NCBI GenBank assembly: GCA_947561395.2
Contig: OX387194.1
Span: 32,994,036 to 33,058,035 of the forward strand
Direction of reading: 5' to 3'
From: Buxus sempervirens
Taxonomy: Eukaryota > Streptophyta > Magnoliopsida > Buxales > Buxaceae
Length of the DNA stretch: 64,000 nt
Positions 57,101 to 64,000 of the stretch are shown one piece after another. The first letter of the stretch is position 1; the number at the start of each line of letters is the position of its first letter. A model generated the notes under the pieces. The model made no database searches and was not told the DNA's origin. It saw only the letters and a list, made by a program, of their open reading frames with translations. A program made the translations under genes and the position numbers.

Positions 57101-57918
57101 ACATGTATGTGTTGATATATAAATTAATGACTGTTTTCATTTGGTTTGTATTATTGCTTATAGTATGTTTGAACACTTTGCATCCCCTTAAATAGGTTAA
57201 GACATTGAAAAATTCAAAATCCCATTTGTCCGAAGAAATTGTGTTGTTCGCTCAGGGTCCACGATCAATAGCTACAAGAATGAAGGGCTACATAAGTAAT
57301 GGATATCGATTCTGCACAATAGAGAAGGAGAGATTTTCTAAGAGTCAAAATAGTGGTGTTGTGGTTAAAGCAAGCACTACTAGCTATTCAAGTGCCAAGG
57401 ACAAGAGACCAGTTACGAGTTACATCTCTTACTATGGGCGTCTAACTGATGTGATTGAATTGGCATATTCAGAGCACCTAAAGTATATACTATTCAAGTG
57501 TGATTGGGTTGATGTCATGGCACAAGGAAAAGGCATTAAGACTGATGAGTTTGGGTTCACGCTAGTCAATTTCAGCCGATTGTTGTATACTGGCGAACAA
57601 GTTATGGATGACCCGTTCGTGCTGGCATCTCAAGCAGAGCAAGTTTTTTATGTGGCGGATCCAATTGATAAAGATTGGAATGTAGTTGTCAAGACGAAAC
57701 CTAGGGACTTGTTTGATATGGATGTGGATGTCGATAAATTCCTTGATTGTGAGTCATATTGGTCGCAGAATTTACATGATAATGACCAAGATGATGATGG
57801 TGTTAGTTGGGCAAGGGAAGATGTACCTGCAACAACTGTTGATGCACCATCTGATCCATTCATGGAGGAACAAAGTCCATTAGCCGATTCGATTCATGAC
57901 GAGGAGGATTCGGAGTAA
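54197..57918 (+). CDS. CACTA (En/Spm) TNP2-type transposase, one internal stop
   Basis: Five exons (54197-54225, 54325-56565, 56656-56916, 57005-57104, 57196-57918) join in frame to 1118 codons. Residues 1-75 are the transposase-associated domain (MDRSWIHSSRASLEYRNGV, CPCPKCCN, HMICNGFDPTYKVWYHHGED). The TNP2 catalytic-region block follows (MLYWKDS...CDICGTSRW, FPLKPRLQRMYMS, FNPFRSMSITHSIWPVVLIP, NDIDVYLRPLVEELKELW, WTISDFPGYAMLSGW, LDVMHIEKNVCDSVLGTL). Then come DUF4218 (HDCHVIMQQLLPLAIR, LPVHLVDEVMLGGPVQYRWM, AEGYIAEECLTFCSRYL) and DUF4216 (YYGRLTDVIELAY), with an acidic tail ending EEDSE. Intron 56566-56655 is itself open, giving a misleading longer reading. The only lesion I see is TAG at 56864-56866. 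The family cuts and pastes CACTA elements in the nucleus. Confidence 0.92.
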
Positions 57919-58029
57919 CAATGTGTTGTAGTTGCTTGTTTTATCTTCTGTTATTATTATTATTTTTATTGTTGGTAGGAACTTCTTTATTTAATGTATT
58001 TAATGTTCTTAGTTGTGATCGAATATATA

Positions 58030-58410
58030 TCTATACTATATATAAAAGGAGTTGGCCCCTTTGGAAATTGTGCCAAACAAAATACCCCACTTTCCACAAG
58101 AGCCCTAGACATCATTGTTGATTTCTGCAGGCCAATCCCCAACCTCATCATCTTAAGGTTATAAAATCCTTTGTACTTATAAATTAAATAATCATTTTTG
58201 GATTCAAGTCATGTATTTATACTTACATATTACCTTGCACGTATAATCTAAATTTTGTTGTAAGGTGATCCATTCAAATAGTATTTGGTTTGTGAATCTT
58301 GCTTATTATATAATATATTATGGTATTTCTTTTCCTCTTACTTGTTATTAAAATACATGTTTAACATGTCCTTTTTCCCATAGCCCGTGTAAGCACAAGG
58401 TTGTTACTAG
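58030..58410 (+). mobile_element. Non-autonomous Helitron between the two CACTA genes
   Basis: A|TCTATACTATATATAAAAGG starts it and TTGTTACTAG|T ends it, giving 381 bp. The 3' hairpin is CCGTGT-AAGC-ACAAGG just before the end. The start is like the elements at 7950 and 26218 (TATATATAAA, CCCTTTGGAAAT, GTGCCAAAC). It inserted 112 bp after the TNP2 stop codon. Confidence 0.87.
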
Positions 58411-58507
58411 TACTATTTTGTATTTATTGTTCTTAGTATTCAATTTTTTCATACACCCGTATTTCTAATTTGTGTCACTTTCCTTTGAATTTATCTTAAA
58501 CATCGAA

Positions 58508-61455
58508 ATGTGCGAAGATATGGTAGAAAACCAACCAGGCGCTGTTGGTGGCGAGGGCTCCTCTTCTGCAAGGAAGGTAAGGGGCCCTACTCGATGCCTA
58601 TCACTCCATAGGCAAACAAGGTCTGGAGAGAAGATTCCTGTAGACATTAATGAGCACGGGCAGCCCATCGGGCCCAATGTCTCTAAGTTAGCAAATTTTT
58701 GCGGGACATTGGCTCGAGATGGCCATGTTCTACCTGTTGACCGCTTCTCATGGCAAAAGGTTTCACAAGACGCAAAGGACGATGCGTGGCAACGTATTCA
58801 AGTAGATTATAGATAGTTAAATTAGATCTCTTTAATGTTTTTTCATCACAGCACTTATTGGTTGTAACTTGGGAAATTGATTTGGTGTGCAATGTAGGAA
58901 AAGTTTGTTGTAGATGAGCGCCATAAAGAGTATGTCTTGCATTCATTGAATAAGAAATGGAAAGACTACAAGTCAGAGTTGAAGAAAAAATATTATGACC
59001 CATATACGACGAATGAGGACAGATTTCGATATTGTCCTCCTGGGGTGCTTCCAGACCAGTGGGAGCCACTTGTATATTATTGGAATAATGAAACTACACA
59101 GGTAAGAAGATGTTCACATTGTTTTTACATATGCTATCTGTTTTTTATATCTGAAATGGCTTCTAACATTTTTGTATGTACTTGGTATGATGTAGCAACT
59201 TTGTGCAAGGAATAAACAAAATCGTGCCCACCAAACGCTCACACACACAGCTGGCACGAGGAGCTTCGCTAGAGTAAGACATGAGAAGGTATGAAACTTT
59301 GAGATAATTCCTTTTAATAAACCTTTATTCTTTCTTTTATTTATTTTTTAATAATATCTGTTTGTTTATTTTCCTTATAATCGACAATATATAGGCCTTA
59401 AAATTTGAGTAACTCAGCCTTGTATTCTGAGTTACTAGCTGGGGTTTAAACAACCTCAGCTTCAGCTTAAGAAACTGACTTTGTTTGTCTAAGTAACCAA
59501 ATGATTGAGAGATTATTGTGAATAATTGTGATTTATAATCCTTTCATGTCTATTTCATTTCATGGTATTGTATCCTCGTTGGTGAGGACAGAGGACTTCC
59601 TTTGTTCCTGAAAATGAAGCCATGTTTGGTTTCTTTGCTGATATCTTGTTCTTGACAAGTTCATATTTTCTATACTACTCTTTGTTTCAAAGATTCGTTG
59701 TTTTCCTATGAATTTAAGAGTTCCAAAGACTAAACAGTTTGAATAAAGCCTTTCTTGTACTTTTTGTGATGTGAAAGAGTAACATGCTGCACATCAACTG
59801 TAAACTTTTAGTTTAGTTTTATTGATGTCTCTGGCCTCAAATTATTGCATGATGGAGAGCAAAGCTGATTAATCTATGAATTTCAATATCCTATGGCTCT
59901 TCTTTATGATTTTTTAACCAATGGTTTACGTTGCTAGAAAATTGCTTCTACTTTGAGATGGTGAAACATGGCTGCTGATGCTCTTGCTAGTGAGGCAATC
60001 GACACATAGACTAATAAATTGGCTTTGAAGAACAATAAAGGACAAATAAGACAGTAAGTATGGTATCAACATTTTATAACTGTTAAAATCTTTGACAAGT
60101 TACTCATCAATGCAAATAGCTATCGGACACCAATCATTTGACTGAGTGTCATTATTTACCATACCGTGCTTTCACTAAGTTTATAGGGATTGAAACTATA
60201 TATTTTTTTTAAGGAAAAAAATAAGGAAACAACTACACACCCAAACTTCAAAACCATGCTTTGAAAATCTTGGGTAGGAAGGCTTTATAGTGATTGAAAC
60301 TATATATATATATATAAGAAACAACAACACACACCCACACACAAAAACTTCAAAACCATGCTTTGACATTCTTGGGTAGGAAGGCTTTATATGTATAGAA
60401 CACTCAAAAAGTCACATGCTCGACTTTTTGAGTTGTAATTTCTAACATGCAAATTTCGCATGTTTCATGAGTGATATGCTAGCCTTTTTGGATTATAATT
60501 TCTCAAAATCTCATTTTCCAACCACTTATAGTGCTGCCTAGGGGTAAAATTAAAAATTTCTCTATTAAAAATTCAAAACCACTTAATAAGCCACATTTCC
60601 TGCAATCTCAACAAGGAGATAAGGAGTCACCCTCTTAAGTCCTTCAATGAGTATTACCTCACATGTGCTTATTCTTTTATTGTTATATTATTTTCTTTCA
60701 AATAAAGTTGTATTTTTTTTTTTTTTGTAATGGTTATTACGCATTATATCTTTTTTCTCATTTTTCTCTCCAAATACATGTGCCATATAGCAATTGGCCG
60801 GCCGAGCAGAAACTTTCATTGAAACACGTACTAGGAAGGATGGCACCCCAGTCAGCTCTGATGCAGCAAATAAGATTGTAAGTTGCAACTAATCTAGAAT
60901 TAGCTTTTATTTTGAATTTCATAAAATTCATGTAATTCTTATGGTTCTTAAATACTTTTCTTTATTTCAGGAACAGATGCGAAATATTATGGTTGGAGGC
61001 ACGCCAGATGGTATGGCGCGTGATGATGTCTACACTCAGGTCATGGGACCTGACACCCATGGCCGAGTTAGATGCTGTGGGATGGGGTTGACTCCAAACA
61101 GGACGTGGGGCTCATCCTCCAGCCAAACAGTAGACATGACAGAATTTAATCGAATGAAAGAACGATTAGATGAGGAGATGCACCACCGAGAGCAGCTAAA
61201 AGAACGATTAGATGAGGAGATGCACCACCGAGAGCAGCTACAAGAGCAGGTGCTGCAACAGGCCTCCCAACTTGCGGAGCTTCAACGCGCATTCTTATCA
61301 TTTACAAGACAGGTATTTTGCATCCAATACTAGAAATAGTAGAACACATTATTGATTATATTTTAAATATGTATATTTAATTAAGCAATCCTTATCATCA
61401 TGCTTCCCAGGGTGGACAATCATCCGAACCTGGGAGTCCTTCAAATCCTACCTAG
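58508..61455 (+). CDS. CACTA second gene (TNPA/Ptta-type transposase), intact
   Basis: Exons 58508-58801, 58898-59101, 59196-59288, 60791-60877, 60971-61312 and 61411-61455 join in frame to 354 aa and a TAG stop. Recognisable parts are GPTRCLSLHR near residue 24, then PIGPNVSKLANFCGTLARDG, a KWKDYKSELKKKY...PPGVLPDQWEPLV block, ARNKQNRAHQTLTHTAGTRS, AETFIETRTRKDGTPV and a C-terminal coiled coil with ERLDEEMHHREQL in tandem twice. This is the plant transposase Ptta/En/Spm family that accompanies TNP2 and in Spm binds subterminal repeats. Intron 59289-60790 is 1.5 kb and contains a TA microsatellite. No lesion is seen. It lies downstream of TNP2 on the same strand, as in other CACTA elements. 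Confidence 0.88.
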
Positions 61456-61845
61456 ATGTCATATTTAAGCTCCATGGGCCTTGGGTTGATGGAGAAACCC
61501 GAATTTTGGTTTTTGAATACATGGAAAACAATAGCATCGCACAAATATTACTGGGTAATCCCATGTTTCTTCTCTAGTTTAAAAATTAATTTGGGTTTAG
61601 ATACTAATTTTGGTGTTTTTATTTTTTATGCAGGAATGAGCAAGGATGCTCCCATTGATGTTCCTTACACATTTTGTTGTTTTCTTGTATATCTATTACA
61701 TGTAATAGATATCTATAACAATCGGAACAAGGATGCATGGTCTGATTGTTGTTTTTTTTTTGTATCTACTACATTTTGTTCTATTAATTTTGTTGTTTAT
61801 AGTCTTTGAAGCTTTTTTTTTCCTCAGTTGAAGGTATGTGTGCGT

Positions 61846-61876
<31 letters not shown>

Positions 61877-63049
61877 ATCTTTGCCTTTCTCTCGCTGAGG
61901 CATTTTTGTTAACTCTTTTTAAGAAAATTATTATAGTTTATAATCTTTACAATGCTTTTCCTTTATTTTTAGGTGCTACTATTTCCATGACCTTCTTTTT
62001 ATTCTTTTCTCAAGCAGATTTTGATAAGCAATAAAATTATTTTTCACAAAACTGCTTTTAGCTCGGAGTTCTAATAACATTAATTGTTTATGTGCTTGAT
62101 TCCCTTTCGTAGGATTTGTCAACTTCACAGACTTAGGAATACTTGGTCTTTGTTTATATCAACTAATATATCTCAAGCTTCAAAGGGATATGACATGGAC
62201 AACTTGATGTGTTCATTAATGCTGGGTCGTTCTGATCCAATTCTCTTTGTTTCACCCCCTTGCAAAAACAGCTGTAGTTTTGGCTTATATAAATGTAGTC
62301 AGGTTCTGTTTTCCCTGTTTCAATATTAACTTATTTAATTGCTATCTCTAACACATGTTGTTTGAACTATATAAAATGTTTTAAAAATGGCACATATTGA
62401 GGACTACTTTAAGCAGTTGTAGTTTCACTTGTCCATGTTTTTATTTGATTCTCAATAGCTATTCACCTCCTTCAACTAGAAATTACTCAAAATTAGTTTT
62501 TCAACCTTTCATAATTATCTTATATGAAGTCTTTATTCTCTAAGTGCAAGGCGAATAAAAGGACAAGATCCCGTGCAAAACTGTTAATAAATAAAAGTAA
62601 AAAAGGAAAGGGATTTTGATTTTGCTTAGAAATCAAGGCGACATTTTGCGTTTTGTTTATTATATGTTTGTTCCTTCGTTTCTACTTTCTTTTACTCTAT
62701 GTACCATGTTTGAGGTGGAAAGGAGAAAGGTGATGTTCTGTAGCTCTAGAAACTTTTCTGCAAGATTGCTTTGGAGAATTGAACGTTTAGTTTGTCTGGC
62801 TGTACATCTGGCGGAAGGGTTCGTCATGTGCTACAATTAGCCAGCACGCTTGTGGATAAACTCGTTAGGGTTTTCCACGCAATACACACAAGCACTTACG
62901 CACACAGACACATGCTTTCCTGTTATTGATATCATCTTCAACTGAATGCTTTAATTCTTTTGGTTGCATGTCTCTTTTCATGAGTGTTTATTTAATAATC
63001 TATGTTAATCCAGTCTTTAAAGTTATAAATTACTTAATCTACCATGCAG
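61456..63049. other. No exon recognised
   Basis: This stretch lies between the CACTA second gene and the DUF3411 exon. A TC/TA microsatellite lies at 61838-61876. I looked for the CACTA 3' terminus (TTTCTTGTAGTG-like) and saw none. Upstream exons of the DUF3411 gene were also not found. Confidence 0.4.
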
Positions 63050-63148
63050 GATGATTGCAGACCCAGCTTTCTTATACAAGCTTCTTTTAGAGCAGGCTGC
63101 CACAGTTGGTTGTTCTGTTTGGTGGGAGGTGAAGAATCGCGGGGAAAG
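63050..63148 (+). CDS. Internal exon of a RETICULATA-RELATED (DUF3411) gene
   Basis: The 99-bp exon has good borders (CATGCAG| and |GTATAT) and reads MIADPAFLYKLLLEQ and GCSVWWEVKNRGE in frame, with a split codon at each end. This is the start of the DUF3411 domain of plant RETICULATA-RELATED proteins, plastid-envelope membrane proteins that affect leaf mesophyll development. No other exon is visible in the 1.6 kb before or 850 bp after it. The gene may continue beyond the window, with the large CACTA element in one of its introns, or this may be an orphan fragment. Confidence 0.7.
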
Positions 63149-64000
63149 GTATATGCCTTTGTCTGACGAGGAGAAATTTAGTAAAATTATGTCTGATATA
63201 CTTATTTAGTTCAATTATGGCTTGTTGACTTATTTAGTCCAAACAATATCTTTGATCGAACAATCACATCTCGCTTTTTAGTCTGAGATTACCCACAAGA
63301 CCAGTAAATTTTTGCAATTGCAGGTTGAGAATTTCCTCTTCCCAGGATAAATACTAAGAAGTGATATATTGTTCAAACTTCAAACACAAGAAATTGGCTA
63401 CTTCTACCATCTCTGATTATATGTCTGAAGATCTATAATTGCCATCTTTTTGGTTCCTTGTTTCCCCCATCTTGATTTGAGAAGTTATAAAAACTTCAAC
63501 ATTTGACTGTATAAATTCTTTGCATGTTATCATTATTCATCCATTTTCTAGATGCCAGTGCCATAATTGGGAATCTCTTATTTATCTGGTTTTTTGGGTC
63601 AAATTTGAATTAGTTGAACCTGAATTTTTTGAATTTTATGTGAAAAGTTAATATTGAAATTATTTGCTTTTATACTTACTTAGGAATAAATAACTTTTGA
63701 TTCTTATAAATAGATATATATACTAGAAATTGTTAAAAACAATTGTTTCTAACAGTTAATGAGACTATATTTGGAGGTATATTATTACCGGTTGTAGTTA
63801 TATATAAAGCAAATCTATTCATATTGCATGTCCTTGACCCCGTGTTAGATTCTATATCTCTTCTCACAAATTTTTATAGATGGGCTGCCTTCCATAGAAT
63901 CTGTGCCAAATTTATGTTAGTAGTTTCTTAACGGATCTTTCTTTCTTTCTTTCTTATTAGAATTTAAACTGATTCCAAGAAAGAGTTCTCTTTTCCTGTC
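63149..64000. other. Probable intron or intergenic sequence
   Basis: AT-rich sequence without a recognisable exon. If the DUF3411 gene is real, this would be the intron after its exon at 63050-63148. Confidence 0.4.

Overview
The window is nuclear DNA of a flowering plant, most likely a eudicot. The evidence is multi-exon genes with GT/AG introns, a phi-class glutathione transferase, and a dense nested load of plant LTR retrotransposons, CACTA, hAT and Helitron elements. I cannot name the species. There is no bacterial-type operon and no CRISPR array.

Host genes are few. (i) COQ5, a ubiquinone C-methyltransferase, is represented by its last five exons (4014-6250, +); the 5' exons are not visible. 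(ii) A METTL18-like protein-histidine methyltransferase (8812-13456, +) keeps its eight-exon layout but has three in-frame TAG codons and a frameshift, so it is a pseudogene. Its large intron holds a hAT MITE nested inside another TIR element. (iii) An intact phi-class GST (24091-24963, -) is followed by a duplicated, broken copy of its own 3' end. (iv) An intact coiled-coil protein gene of about 204 aa lies at 50258-51726 (-). (v) One orphan exon of a RETICULATA-RELATED (DUF3411) gene lies at 63050-63148 (+).

Most of the rest is transposon. 13766-19706 is a solo LTR with TSD TAACT that contains a second, inverted LTR. 19783-23527 is AT-rich and Helitron-like. 26.2-34.1 kb holds a Helitron, a LINE RNase H scrap, a solo LTR (TSD ACATG) and the 5' LTR plus primer-binding site of a minus-strand Gypsy-type element. 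34.1-48.5 kb is a nest: a CACTA terminus, a Copia reverse-transcriptase fragment split by a solo LTR (TSD ATCTC), a long LTR itself split by a third solo LTR (TSD CTCGC), an LTR fragment, an inverted LTR with primer-binding site, and a decayed Tat/Ogre-like protease-reverse transcriptase. 54.2-61.5 kb is a CACTA element with both genes almost intact: a TNP2-type transposase with one internal stop, and a complete TNPA/Ptta-type gene. A small Helitron sits between them.

The least-explained signals are in the LTRs. Several LTRs of one family share a perfect 18-nt hairpin (TGAGATA-TTCG-TATCTCA) at fixed distance (22-23 nt) before a splice-acceptor-like pyrimidine tract plus CAG. A different LTR class carries clusters of inverted AACCGC...GCGGTT repeats, upstream of the TATA box where that can be placed. 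Both LTR classes share GC-rich GAGCTCGCGC arrays. Array length differs sharply between LTR copies.
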